Made by a program: the position numbers and the translations under genes
NCBI RefSeq assembly: GCF_014836545.1
Contig: NZ_JACSQS010000003.1
Span: 1-64,000 of the forward strand
Source: Stenotrophomonas lacuserhaii
GTDB taxonomy: Bacteria; Pseudomonadota; Gammaproteobacteria; Xanthomonadales; Xanthomonadaceae
Length of the DNA: 64,000 nt
Reading direction: 5' to 3'
Shown: positions 45,209 to 53,941 of the stretch, one piece after another
Numbering within the stretch: position 1 is the stretch's first letter
Layout: the number at the start of each line of letters is the position of its first letter
The notes under the pieces: model-generated
Told to the model about the DNA's origin: nothing
Databases searched by the model: none
The model's input: the letters and a program-made list of their open reading frames with translations, nothing else

Positions 45209-47386
45209 TCAGTCGGCCCAGCGGCCTGCGCCGGTGGACTGCGGCAGCACCTGGGCGGACAGCGGGCGGTCCTCTTCCAGCAGGTTCACCGCGTCGGCCA
45301 GGATCGCCGCCGATTCGCGCAGCAGCGGGTCCGGACGCTTTTCGGCGGCCTTCTCGCGGGCGGCATCCTTGACGATGTCGCGCTCGTTGCCGGTCAGGCC
45401 ATCGTCGTTGCTGTCATCGGCAAGCGGATCCAGGTCCAGGCCCAACTGCTTGCGCACGGCCTGGCGGTCGGCGCGCTGCTTGTCCTGGCGCTCACGTTCG
45501 GTGCGGCGCTCGGCCTCGTTGAGCGAGATGTACTTCTTGGCCTTCTCTTCGCGGAACTGCTGCACGTCCTCGTTCCACCACTGGAACTCCTTGTCAGCGG
45601 CAATGCGCGTGTCGTGGCGGCTTTCCAGCTTGGGCAGCAACGGGCCGAAGTTACCGTACTGAGTATGTGGCACGGCGGCGATACGGGTCCACGGCAACGC
45701 GTTGTCGTAGGTGCTTTCGCCGAACTCACTGGCGTCCACGCTGGCCGGGAAGGCCAGGTCGGGCACCACGCCCTTGTGCTGGGTGCTGCTGCCACTGACG
45801 CGGAAGAACTGCGCGATGGTCAGCTTGACCTGGCCGAAACGCTGGGCTTCGCCGCTCGGCCAGCGGTCCAGGTCGACGATGTTCTGCACGGTGCCCTTGC
45901 CGAAGGTGGTCTCACCGATCACCAGGCCACGACCGTAGTCCTGGATGGCACCGGCGAAAATCTCCGAGGCCGAGGCCGAACCGCGGTTGATCAGCACTGC
46001 CAGCGGACCATCCCACGCCACCGCTTCGCTGCGATCGCTGTTGACGGTGACGCGGCCACCGGATTCGCGCACCTGCACCACCGGGCCCTGCTCGATGAAC
46101 AGCCCAGTCAGCTCGATGGCTTCATCCAGCGAACCGCCGCCGTTGTTGCGCAGGTCAAGCACCACGCCGTCCAGCTTGTCGGTCTTGAAACCGGCCAGCA
46201 GCTTGGCCACGTCGCGGGTCGCCGATGCATAGTCGGTCGCGTTGCGGCGACGGCCTTCGAAATCCTGGTAGAACGTCGGCAACTTGATCACGCCGACCTT
46301 GCGCTCCGGCGCTCCGTCCTTGGCCGGGATGGTCAAGGTCTCGCCCTTGGCCGCCTGTTCGGCCAGGCGCACTTTCTGGCGGGTCAGGACCAGGGTGTGG
46401 TGCTTGCCGTCCACGCCCTCTTCGGCCGGGATGAACTCCAGCCGGACCTGGGTGTCCTTGCTGCCGCGGATCTTGGCGACCACGTCATCGATGCGCCAGC
46501 CGATCACATCTTCGATCGGACCGGAGGTGCCCTGTCCGACGCCGACGATGCGGTCACCGGGCTTGAGTTTGCCGTTCACCGCCGCCGGGCCACCGGCGAT
46601 GATCTCGCGGATCACCACCATGTCGTCCTGGCGCTGCAGCTGGGCGCCGATGCCTTCCAGCGACAGCGACATCGCCTGGTTGAAGTTCTCGGCGGTGCGC
46701 GGGGTGAAATAATCGGTGTGCGGGTCAACGGCACTGGTATAGGCGTTGAGGAAGAACTGGAAAACGTCTTCGCCCTTCAGCTCGTTGACCGACTTTTCCA
46801 GCGTGGCGTAGCGCTTGTCCAGCGTGGTGCGGATCTCGTCCGGCTTCTTGCCGGCGAGCTTCAGGCGCAGCCAATCGTTCTTCACCGACTTGCGCCACAG
46901 TTCATCCAGTTCGGCATCGCTGGCCGCCCACGGCACATCCTTGCGGTCGTACTCGAACTTCTCGTCGGTGCTGAAATCCGGCTCGCGCTTCAGCAGATTG
47001 CGTGCATAGCCCACCCGCTGGCCGACGCGCTGCTTGTAGACGGAAAACACCTGGAAGGCCGGCTCCAGTTCGCCGCCGCGGATGGCCGTGGCGATGCCGG
47101 CCTCGAACGGGGCGAACTTCGCCACGTCGGCCTGGGTGAAGAACTGCTTGCCGCCATCGAGGGTCTCCAGGTAGCGCTTGAAGACGTCCTTGGAGGTAGC
47201 CTCATCCAGCGCGCGTGGCCGGTAGGCGTAGCGGCTGTCGGACAGCAGCCCATAGACCAGCTTGGAGGTGGTCGCCTGGTCTGCGGTGGCGGCGGCCGGC
47301 AGCGCCGGCCCGTCTGCCTGCGCCGACAGCGCCAGCGGTGCGGTGAGTGCCAGGGCAATCAGGAATGCGGGGGCTTTGAATTTCAT
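45209..47386 (-). CDS. prc: carboxy-terminal (tail-specific) protease Prc
   Basis: Periplasmic S41 protease acting on hydrophobic C-termini and involved in turnover of murein hydrolases and ssrA-like tagged proteins. The 725-residue precursor has a signal peptide (ALSAQ), a long helical N-terminal domain, a PDZ domain (LSLEGIGAQLQRQDDMVVIREIIAGGPA), and the protease core with LDLRNNGGGSL. The catalytic Ser lies in NRGSASASEIFAGA and the catalytic Lys in GETTFGKGTVQ. A C-terminal DUF3340-like tail contains KAKKYISLNEAERR. Length and order match Prc. Confidence 0.95.
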   Translation of the reverse strand: MKFKAPAFLIALALTAPLALSAQADGPALPAAATADQATTSKLVYGLLSDSRYAYRPRALDEATSKDVFKRYLETLDGGKQFFTQADVAKFAPFEAGIATAIRGGELEPAFQVFSVYKQRVGQRVGYARNLLKREPDFSTDEKFEYDRKDVPWAASDAELDELWRKSVKNDWLRLKLAGKKPDEIRTTLDKRYATLEKSVNELKGEDVFQFFLNAYTSAVDPHTDYFTPRTAENFNQAMSLSLEGIGAQLQRQDDMVVIREIIAGGPAAVNGKLKPGDRIVGVGQGTSGPIEDVIGWRIDDVVAKIRGSKDTQVRLEFIPAEEGVDGKHHTLVLTRQKVRLAEQAAKGETLTIPAKDGAPERKVGVIKLPTFYQDFEGRRRNATDYASATRDVAKLLAGFKTDKLDGVVLDLRNNGGGSLDEAIELTGLFIEQGPVVQVRESGGRVTVNSDRSEAVAWDGPLAVLINRGSASASEIFAGAIQDYGRGLVIGETTFGKGTVQNIVDLDRWPSGEAQRFGQVKLTIAQFFRVSGSSTQHKGVVPDLAFPASVDASEFGESTYDNALPWTRIAAVPHTQYGNFGPLLPKLESRHDTRIAADKEFQWWNEDVQQFREEKAKKYISLNEAERRTERERQDKQRADRQAVRKQLGLDLDPLADDSNDDGLTGNERDIVKDAAREKAAEKRPDPLLRESAAILADAVNLLEEDRPLSAQVLPQSTGAGRWAD

Positions 47387-47795
47387 GGAATTGCTCAGGG
47401 CACCTTGCCGAAAGGAAGACTGCGTGCATTACAGACACCACGACAGTGCCGAAAGTTGCGCGCTTTGTCACCCGCGTTCATGGAACGCGTGTTTCCAGCG
47501 TAGACGGGGTCCTGTAGCAGCATGTGAACGAGGATCGGGACCTCGGCAGCGCTGAAGGCAGCGGCAGGAGCCGCTGCCAACGTCGCTTGCGACGGCCCGG
47601 AGGGTGCCGGTCAGAAAGCGTGACGACCAACAGTCGTCACCCACCGAAGCAGTAGCGGACGGCCCGCGGCCGTCACCCCCCCGGTAGCGCCGAAGGCAGC
47701 GGCAGGAGCCGCTGCCAACGTCGCTTGCGACGGCCCGGAGGGTGCCGGTCAGGAGGGCCGGCATCGCCATGCTCAGCGAGCGCAGCGGGAACCGC
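47387..47795. repeat. REP-rich intergenic region with 61-bp perfect direct repeat
   Basis: Between prc and lipA. An identical 61-bp sequence occurs at 47554-47614 and 47692-47752, extended upstream by nine near-identical bases. Each copy has two hairpins (GGCAGCGGC AGGA GCCGCTGCC, and CGTCGC TT GCGACG). Between the copies lie TGACGACCAACAGTCGTCA (47621-47639) and a degenerate GTAG element (47652-47676). The stretch 47387-47550 holds the prc promoter and a small CGCGTTC/GAACGCG dyad (47473-47489). Confidence 0.85.
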
Positions 47796-48809
47796 TCAGG
47801 CGACGCCGGCGCCCTTGGCCTGCACGTCGGCGTGGTACGACGAGCGCACCATGGGGCCGGACGCCACATGGCTGAAGCCCAGCTCGTAGCCGTAGTCTTC
47901 CAGCGCCTTGTAATCTTCCGGCGTCCAGTACTTCAGCACCGGATGGTGGTGCGCGGTCGGCTGCAGGTACTGGCCGATGGTGATCATGTCCACGTCGTGC
48001 GCGCGCAGGTCGCGCATGGTGGCCTTGATCTGCTCGAACGCTTCGCCCAGCCCCAGCATGATGCCGCTCTTGGTCGGCACGCCCGGGTGCTGCGCCTTGA
48101 AGTTCTTCAGCAGGGTCAGCGACCACTGGTAATCCGCGCCCGGACGCACGTTGCGGTACAGGTCCGGCACGGTTTCGATGTTGTGGTTGAACACATCCGG
48201 CGGGTTCTGCGCCAGGATCTCCAGCGCACGTTCCATGCGGCCCTTGCCACGGAAGTCCGGGGTCAGCACTTCGATGCGGGTGCCGGGCGACTTCGCACGG
48301 ATGGCGGTGATGCAGTCGACGAAGTGCTGCGCACCGCCGTCACGCAGGTCATCGCGGTCGACACTGGTCACCACCACGTATTTCAGGCCCATGTCGGCCA
48401 CGGTCTGGCCAAGGGTGGCCGGCTCGTTGGCATCCGGCGGCTTGGGCCGGCCGTGGGCCACGTCGCAGAACGAGCAGCGGCGGGTGCAGACCTCGCCGAG
48501 GATCATGAAGGTCGCAGTGCCGTGGCTGAAGCACTCGTGGATGTTGGGGCAGCTGGCCTCTTCGCAGACCGTCACCAGACGGTTCTCGCGCAGCTTGGCC
48601 TTCAGGTTCTGCACCGCATTGCCGGAGGGAATGCGCACGCGGATCCAGGACGGCTTGCGCAGCACCGGCGCGTCGGCGAACTGCACCGGCGAGCGGTTGA
48701 TCTTGTCACCGCCCAGCTGTTTGACGCCGGCCTGCAACGGCGCGGCGGCGGGAGCGGAATCGCCCTGCAGCATCTGCAGGGGAATGGTGCGGGCAGTCTG
48801 TTCGGTCAT
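47796..48809 (-). CDS. lipA: lipoyl synthase
   Basis: Radical SAM enzyme inserting two sulfurs into octanoyl groups on the E2 and H proteins. The 337-residue protein has the auxiliary cluster cysteines [12 protein letters not shown] (Cys82, 87, 93), the radical SAM cluster CTRRCSFC (108, 112, 115), and the C-terminal RSSYHA whose Ser ligates the auxiliary cluster. ATG 48809 is the only reasonable start. It follows lipB by about 40 bases; together they form the endogenous lipoate pathway. Confidence 0.97.
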   Translation of the reverse strand: MTEQTARTIPLQMLQGDSAPAAAPLQAGVKQLGGDKINRSPVQFADAPVLRKPSWIRVRIPSGNAVQNLKAKLRENRLVTVCEEASCPNIHECFSHGTATFMILGEVCTRRCSFCDVAHGRPKPPDANEPATLGQTVADMGLKYVVVTSVDRDDLRDGGAQHFVDCITAIRAKSPGTRIEVLTPDFRGKGRMERALEILAQNPPDVFNHNIETVPDLYRNVRPGADYQWSLTLLKNFKAQHPGVPTKSGIMLGLGEAFEQIKATMRDLRAHDVDMITIGQYLQPTAHHHPVLKYWTPEDYKALEDYGYELGFSHVASGPMVRSSYHADVQAKGAGVA

Positions 48810-48850
48810 GGTGTTCCCGGCGGCAATGGGGCCGCGTGGTATGGGTTCGG

Positions 48851-49564
48851 TCAGGCAGACAGGTCCGGCTGCGTGGAGGACGGCTGCAGGTGCAGGCCGA
48901 ACTGGCGCGCCAGGTTGTCCAGCAGGACGGGCTTGACGGCTGCCATGCCGGAGGGCCCGCCCAAGTCTACCATCGTGGTCACCTGCAGCCCCTGGTAACC
49001 GCAGGGGTTGATGCGGCGGAAGGGTTCCAGGTCCATCGCGACGTTGAACGCCAGGCCATGGAAGGTGCAGCCGCGGCGGACCCGGATGCCGAGCGCGGCC
49101 ACCTTGGCTCCCCCCACGTACACGCCCGGGGCGCCGTCCTGGCGTTCCGCGCCGATATTCCACTCGGCAAGGGTATCGATGATGGCCTGTTCGATCCGGC
49201 ATACGTAATCACGCACGCCGATACCCAGCCGCGGCAGGCGCAGCAAGGGGTAGACCACGATCTGGCCGGGGCCGTGATAGGTCACCTGGCCGCCGCGGTC
49301 CACTTTCACCACCGGGATGTCCCCGGGGGCGAGCACGTGTTCGGGCTTGCCGGCCTGGCCCAGGGTGAACACCGGGTCGTGCTCGACCACCCATAGTTCG
49401 TCGGCGGTATCCTCGTCGCGCTGGTCGGTGAAGCGCTGCATCGCGCGCCAGACCGGTTCGTAGGGCTGGCGACCGAGGTCGCGGACTACGGCGGGCTGGG
49501 ATTGACGGCCCTGGGACGATTGACAGCCAGCGGCCGTCACTACCGCCGGTGCTACAGCGTCCAC
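48851..49564 (-). CDS. lipB: octanoyl-[acyl carrier protein]:protein octanoyltransferase
   Basis: Transfers octanoate from ACP to lipoyl domains. Landmarks are [42 protein letters not shown], the catalytic Lys in [12 protein letters not shown], and the catalytic Cys in [10 protein letters not shown]. The protein is 237 residues from GTG 49564, which has GGAAG about five bases upstream and overlaps the end of the DUF493 gene; GTG 49540 would give 229. Either way the first residues ([10 protein letters not shown]) are encoded by a GTAG palindrome at 49521-49543, and the family-like sequence starts only at [14 protein letters not shown]. No other start codon lies between. Confidence 0.92.
   Translation of the reverse strand: MDAVAPAVVTAAGCQSSQGRQSQPAVVRDLGRQPYEPVWRAMQRFTDQRDEDTADELWVVEHDPVFTLGQAGKPEHVLAPGDIPVVKVDRGGQVTYHGPGQIVVYPLLRLPRLGIGVRDYVCRIEQAIIDTLAEWNIGAERQDGAPGVYVGGAKVAALGIRVRRGCTFHGLAFNVAMDLEPFRRINPCGYQGLQVTTMVDLGGPSGMAAVKPVLLDNLARQFGLHLQPSSTQPDLSA
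49521..49543. repeat. SMAG palindrome within the lipB 5' coding region
   Basis: TGACAGCCAGCGGCCGTCA followed by CTAC. On the minus (coding) strand it reads GTAGTGACGGCCGCTGGCTGTCA and is translated as V-V-T-A-A-G-C-Q. It places a strong hairpin across the translation start region of lipB. Confidence 0.85.
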
Positions 49565-49830
49565 TTTACTTCCGGATGCTCGCGCAGCACCTCGTGGGCG
49601 AGGTCGTACTGGGCGCGGTCGCGGGCGGTGAATGCCATGCGCACCGAGACGTACTTGCCGTTGGAGGAGTGCTTCCAGCTGATCTGCTCGTTGAGCACGT
49701 CAATGCCAGCGGCCATCAGCAGCTTGGGGAGTTCCACTTCCAGCCCGGAGTTGGCCGCGCCCATGGCGCTGAGCTCGAACTGCCCGGGGAACTGGAAGCC
49801 GTGTTCGGGATTGTCGGACTTGATTTCCAT
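49552..49830 (-). CDS. ybeD: DUF493/YbeD-family protein
   Basis: A 92-residue ACT-like-fold protein. [46 protein letters not shown] and [11 protein letters not shown] match the DUF493 family, which is usually next to lipB as here. Its function is unknown, probably regulatory. It is the first gene of the ybeD-lipB-lipA operon, and its stop lies just inside the longer lipB frame. Confidence 0.92.
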   Translation of the reverse strand: MEIKSDNPEHGFQFPGQFELSAMGAANSGLEVELPKLLMAAGIDVLNEQISWKHSSNGKYVSVRMAFTARDRAQYDLAHEVLREHPEVKWTL

Positions 49831-49878
49831 CCGCCCATTATCGGGCCGCCGCAGATCAAACCCAAGGGGGTCGGATCG

Positions 49879-50010
49879 GTGGTGACGGCCGCTGGCCCTC
49901 TGGTGGGTGACGACCGTTGGTCGTCACGCCTTTGCCCTTGCCGCTACGCTCGCCGAGCATGGCTCGGCGCTACCGCTCCGGCTTCGGTGAATGACGGCCG
50001 GTGGCCGTCA
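49879..50010. repeat. cluster of four SMAG/REP-like palindromes
   Basis: A partial TGACGGCCGCTGGCC element near 49882, then TGACGACCGTTGGTCGTCA (49908-49926, preceded by GGTGGG), CGCCGAGCATGGCTCGGCG with CTAC (49951-49973) and TGACGGCCGGTGGCCGTCA (49992-50010). They fill the space between the DUF493 start and the CsgG-like gene stop. Confidence 0.85.
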
Positions 50011-50019
50011 CTCCCCGCC

Positions 50020-51012
50020 TTACTTGGCCAGCTGCATGGACGTGGAATTGACCCAGCCCTTGTTGCCCATCTCGTCTTCCACTTCCCACATCGTGCCGTC
50101 CTTCTGGCCGGTGGGGTACAGCAGCATGCCCGGTTCCAGGTCACGCACGGCCGCGCCGGTGCCCTTGGAATTGGCCAGCAGGCGGCCGGCCTTCAGCATG
50201 GTCACGGCCTGGCTGCTGTTGGCGGCGGAGGCGTCGGCCGGCAGGCCGCCCAGCTCGTTCACCATGTTGGTGTAGGCCTGCAGGTAGGCCAGGGTGATCA
50301 CCTGGCCCAGTTCGGTGTTGGCATAGCCGCCCACGCCCATCGCGCCGATGCCGCCACCGCCGAACAGGCCGCCGCCAGCACCCCAGCCCAGGTCGGTCTT
50401 CTTCGAATTGCCTTCCACGATCGCGACCTGCTCGGACGAACGCACGTCGGTCAGGGTCAGGGTGACGTCCGCAGTCTTGCTGCGGAAGTTCAGCCCACCC
50501 ACCACGGCACCGGCCTTGCCGCCGATCAGCCCACCCAGCAGCCCTCCGATCGCATTCCCGCTGGCATTGCTGTTCTGCGAGATCAGGTCGGGCACGAGCA
50601 CGTAATCGGCCGCGCGGATCTGGCCCTTGCCGATGTTCGAACGGCCACGCAGCTCACCTTCCGAAGCCAGCGCGCGCTCGGCCTGGGCGGCGGCCATGCC
50701 GACGCCACGGTCGACCAGGGTGAAGCACTTGGACTTGTTGACGAACACCTTGATCAGCTTGGAAGGCGCCGGCAGCTGCTGCCCGGTCCACCAGTTCACC
50801 ACGTCTTCCGGTTCGATCACCGAAATCGAGCCCAGCGGCTTGGTGCAGACCGGGATCTGCGCCTGGCCCTGCTTGCTCTGCTCCTGCGCGGAGGTACGGC
50901 TGGAGCTGAAGCTGTCACGCAGGCCGGCCGAGGCAGGAGCACTGACGGCCATCAGGCCAACGCCCAGCACGGCGGTGACCACGAGGGTGGCGAACGAATT
51001 CTGTTGGGTCAT
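50020..51012 (-). CDS. exported CsgG-domain protein
   Basis: A 330-residue precursor with signal peptide (VGLMAVSAPASA). The core resembles CsgG: PSKLIKVFVNKSKCFTLVDRG, a Gly-rich segment (NAIGGLLGGLIGGKAGAVVGG), and VTLTLTDVRSSEQVAIVEGNSKK. A C-terminal SH3-like piece (GAAVRDLEPGMLLYPTG, GNKGWVNSTSMQL) is added. No lipobox is seen, unlike E. coli CsgG, and no other curli genes are nearby, so a curli secretion role is not supported. ATG 51012 chosen because the signal peptide begins there. Confidence 0.8.
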   Translation of the reverse strand: MTQQNSFATLVVTAVLGVGLMAVSAPASAGLRDSFSSSRTSAQEQSKQGQAQIPVCTKPLGSISVIEPEDVVNWWTGQQLPAPSKLIKVFVNKSKCFTLVDRGVGMAAAQAERALASEGELRGRSNIGKGQIRAADYVLVPDLISQNSNASGNAIGGLLGGLIGGKAGAVVGGLNFRSKTADVTLTLTDVRSSEQVAIVEGNSKKTDLGWGAGGGLFGGGGIGAMGVGGYANTELGQVITLAYLQAYTNMVNELGGLPADASAANSSQAVTMLKAGRLLANSKGTGAAVRDLEPGMLLYPTGQKDGTMWEVEDEMGNKGWVNSTSMQLAK

Positions 51013-51364
51013 GTCTGTTGTCCAGCGCGCCTGCCCGTTGCAGGCGGCGCGCAATCCATTGGGTTGAGAGAGGCCGGTGGTGGCAGGCCGGAATCCTTGA
51101 ACAGCGCCCTCTGGCGCCGGCGCAGAGGATAAAACACCGCTGTTCCAACGGCAACCGCGGCTGAACAACGGTCCAATTGGACGCGCGGAAGGCAAATTAA
51201 CGTGACGCTCATCACTTTTTTCAACCCGCCGACGGGACGGTACGAACGCGCGGCGTAGAAGTCCACGTGCGGAACGGACCAGACCGGCCACGGCCGTCGA
51301 TCCGAATTCACATCGGCGCTACCGTATTTAGGAGAAAAACGTCAAAACAGCCCTCTGGAATTCC
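51013..51364. other. divergent promoter region, CsgG-like / LpxR-like
   Basis: About 350 bases without a supported gene. It contains an AT-rich stretch around 51190-51225 and the ribosome site AGGAG (51330-51334). No palindrome stood out. Confidence 0.4.
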
Positions 51365-52426
51365 ATGCACCCCACGCGTATCGCGGCAGCCCTCGGGCTG
51401 ACCAGCCTGATGGCCCTCGCCCTCCCTGCCCACGCCGCCGATCAATGCAGCCAGAGTGCGCTGGCCGATCATCCCCCGCAGATCAATTTCCGCGTGGACA
51501 ACGACCTGTTCGGTGGTGCCGACCAGGACCAGGGCTATACCAACGGCGCGCAGATCACCTTCGTATCCCCGAACCTGGTGGACTTCACCGACGACCCCTG
51601 CCTGCCGCGCTTGGCGCGCTGGGTCAACAGCCACCTGGAAGCGCTGCATCCGGGCGAGTTCGAGCAGCAGAACATGATCTTCAGCATCGCCCAGGGCATC
51701 TTCACGCCGAGCGATTTCACCCGCAAGGACGTCATCGAAGATGACCGTCCCTACGCAGGCGTTCTGGTCGGCAGCTTCGGCTACAACGCGCGGCGCGGCA
51801 ATTACCTGCAGACCACCCAGCTGACGCTGGGCGTGGTCGGTCCCTGGGCACTGGGCAAGGAAGTCCAGGACGGTGTGCATGACCTGCTGGGCGATGACAA
51901 ATTCCAGGGCTGGGACAACCAGCTGCACAACGAGCCGGTGGTGATGCTGACCCACGAACGGATGAACCGTTGGCCGCGCGATGCCACCGACAACGCCAGC
52001 GGCTGGGGGTGGGATGCGATAAGCCACTACGGCGGCGCGGTCGGCAACCTGGCCACCCACCTCAATGCCGGTGGCGAAGTGCGCTTCGGCTGGAAACTGC
52101 CGGATGATTTCGGCAGCACACCGCTGCGGCCCGCAGGCGAGAACACCGCGCCCTCGCGTGGTGGCCGGCCCAGTGGCTGGTCGTGGCACCTGTTCGCCAC
52201 CACCGATGCGGCCTGGGTGATCCGCGATATCACCCTGGACGGCAACACCTTCCGCAACAGCCACAGCGTGGACAAGAAGCCTGTGGTGGCACAGGGGGGC
52301 TACGGCGTGGCGGTGATGCGCGGACGCTGGAAGTTCGCCCTGGCGCGCTATCACAGCACCAAGGAGTTCGACGGACAGCGGCAATCGCCGATCTTCGGCA
52401 GCTTCACCATCAGCCGTTCGCTGTAA
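51365..52426 (+). CDS. LpxR-family lipid A 3'-O-deacylase
   Basis: Outer-membrane beta-barrel enzyme that removes the 3'-acyloxyacyl chain of lipid A. The 353-residue precursor has a signal peptide (ALALPAHAAD). INFRVDNDLFGGADQDQGYTNGAQITF carries the Asn-Asp pair of the family active site. IEDDRPYAGVLVGSFGY follows, and the protein ends in FGSFTISRSL. Family assignment (LpxR/DUF2219) is by motif; whether the enzyme is active on this organism's lipid A is not shown. Confidence 0.85.
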   Translation: MHPTRIAAALGLTSLMALALPAHAADQCSQSALADHPPQINFRVDNDLFGGADQDQGYTNGAQITFVSPNLVDFTDDPCLPRLARWVNSHLEALHPGEFEQQNMIFSIAQGIFTPSDFTRKDVIEDDRPYAGVLVGSFGYNARRGNYLQTTQLTLGVVGPWALGKEVQDGVHDLLGDDKFQGWDNQLHNEPVVMLTHERMNRWPRDATDNASGWGWDAISHYGGAVGNLATHLNAGGEVRFGWKLPDDFGSTPLRPAGENTAPSRGGRPSGWSWHLFATTDAAWVIRDITLDGNTFRNSHSVDKKPVVAQGGYGVAVMRGRWKFALARYHSTKEFDGQRQSPIFGSFTISRSL

Positions 52427-52520
52427 GCCGGCGGGAAGGCCACCGGCGGATCTCCCCTGCCGCCGCCCAGGCACGCGATCCTACGCAGTCGGCGCCGCAT
52501 CTCCATCGGACGCGACTGCC

Positions 52521-52613
52521 GGTGGGTGACGACCGCTGCTGGTGGGTGACGACCGTTGGTCGTCACGCTTCTGCCGTTTGCCGCTGCGCTCGCCGACCAG
52601 GGGTCGGCGCTAC
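52521..52613. repeat. cluster of SMAG/REP-like palindromes between convergent genes
   Basis: A truncated GGTGGGTGACGACCG (52521-52535), a full TGACGACCGTTGGTCGTCA (52547-52565) and CGCCGACCAGGGGTCGGCG ending CTAC (52591-52613). They lie between the LpxR-like and dacC 3' ends. Confidence 0.85.
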
Positions 52614-52622
52614 CGCCGCCGG

Positions 52623-53834
52623 TTATTCCGATTCCCACCACATCCAGAAGCTGTGCCACAGACGCTTGAAGAAGCCGGCTTCTTCGACCGCAGCGATCGC
52701 CACCAGCGGTGCCTGTGCGACCACCTTGCCATCCAGCGTCACCTTCAGCGTGCCGATCTGCTGGCCTGCGGTGAACGGCGCCACCAGCGACTTGGGCACA
52801 TCGATGCTCGGCTTCAGGTCGTTATAGCGGCCACGCGGCAGGCTGACCAGCATCGGCTGCGCTACGCCCAGCTGCACGGTGTCGGCGGTGCCCTTCCACA
52901 CCTTGTGCTCGGCGACCACCTTGCCGGGCTCGTACAGGCGATGGGTTTCAAAGAAGCGGAAGCCCCAGTTCAACAGCGCCAGGCTGTCATCGGCACGCTG
53001 CTTCTCCGATGCGCCGCCCAACACCACCGCGATCAGGCGCTGGTCACCGCGCTGCGCGGAGCTCATCAGGCAGTAGCCTGCGGCGGAGGTGTGGCCGGTC
53101 TTGATGCCGTCAACGCTGCCATCGCGCCACAACAACAGGTTGCGGTTGGGCTGCTTGATGTTGCCCACGGTGAATTCCTTCACCTTGTTGTAGGCATAGG
53201 TTTCCGGGTAATCGCGCACGAACGCGCGGCCCAGCAGTGCCAGGTCACGCGCCGTGCTGTGGTGGCCTTCGGCGGTCAGGCCGTGGGCGTTGACGAAGTG
53301 CGAGTTGGTCATGCCGATCTTCGCGGCGTAGCTGTTCATCAGCGAGGCGAACGCTTCTTCGCTGCCGGCCACGTGTTCGGCCAGCGCGATGGCAGCATCG
53401 TTGCCGGACTGGATCGCCATGCCCTTTTCCATGTCTTCCAGACGCGCGGTCTGGTTGACCGGGAAGCCGCTGTAGCTGCCGTCGGTACCGGCGCCGCCTT
53501 CGCGCCATGCGCGTTCGCTCATCATCACCTGGTCGTCGGGCTTGACCTTGCCGTTCTTCACTTCGGCGGCAACGACGTAGCTGGTCATCACCTTGGTGAT
53601 GCTGGCCGGGGCGAGCTGGGCGTCGACGTTCTCACCGGCGAGGACCTGGCCGGACGCGTAATCCATCAGGATCCAGGCTTTGGACACGCTGGGGACCGGC
53701 GCCGGCGGCGTCGCCACGGCGGTCGGTGCAGTGGTCGCAGCCGGAGCGGCCGGGGTCGGCAGCGGGGTCTGGGCATGGGCCAGGCCCACCAGCAGGGTGG
53801 CGGCCAGCGCAGTGGCGGCAAAACGGAATTTCAT
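52623..53834 (-). CDS. dacC: D-alanyl-D-alanine carboxypeptidase (PBP5/6 family)
   Basis: Periplasmic, membrane-associated penicillin-binding protein trimming the terminal D-Ala of muropeptides. The 403-residue precursor has a signal peptide (GLAHAQ), a Pro/Ala/Thr spacer of about 30 residues, and serine-enzyme motifs SITK (78-81), SGN (143-145) and KTG (245-247). A PBP5 C-terminal beta domain and an amphipathic tail (FFKRLWHSFWMWWESE) for membrane attachment follow. ATG 53834 is the start of the signal peptide. The symbol (dacA versus dacC) is by analogy. Confidence 0.93.
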   Translation of the reverse strand: MKFRFAATALAATLLVGLAHAQTPLPTPAAPAATTAPTAVATPPAPVPSVSKAWILMDYASGQVLAGENVDAQLAPASITKVMTSYVVAAEVKNGKVKPDDQVMMSERAWREGGAGTDGSYSGFPVNQTARLEDMEKGMAIQSGNDAAIALAEHVAGSEEAFASLMNSYAAKIGMTNSHFVNAHGLTAEGHHSTARDLALLGRAFVRDYPETYAYNKVKEFTVGNIKQPNRNLLLWRDGSVDGIKTGHTSAAGYCLMSSAQRGDQRLIAVVLGGASEKQRADDSLALLNWGFRFFETHRLYEPGKVVAEHKVWKGTADTVQLGVAQPMLVSLPRGRYNDLKPSIDVPKSLVAPFTAGQQIGTLKVTLDGKVVAQAPLVAIAAVEEAGFFKRLWHSFWMWWESE

Positions 53835-53941
53835 GGGCGGGCAGGCTCCTGGAGCGGCCAAGGTCGGAAGGGGAAAACGACCGCCATTGTAGGCGGTCGG
53901 CAAGCGCGGCGCGGCAGGGCGTCAGGCCACGCCGGGGAATG

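Noticed and set aside
50020..51012. Curli secretion channel CsgG with a curli operon
   Set aside because: The CsgG domain is present but there is no lipobox, and no csgA/B/E/F genes lie nearby; kept only as a CsgG-domain protein.
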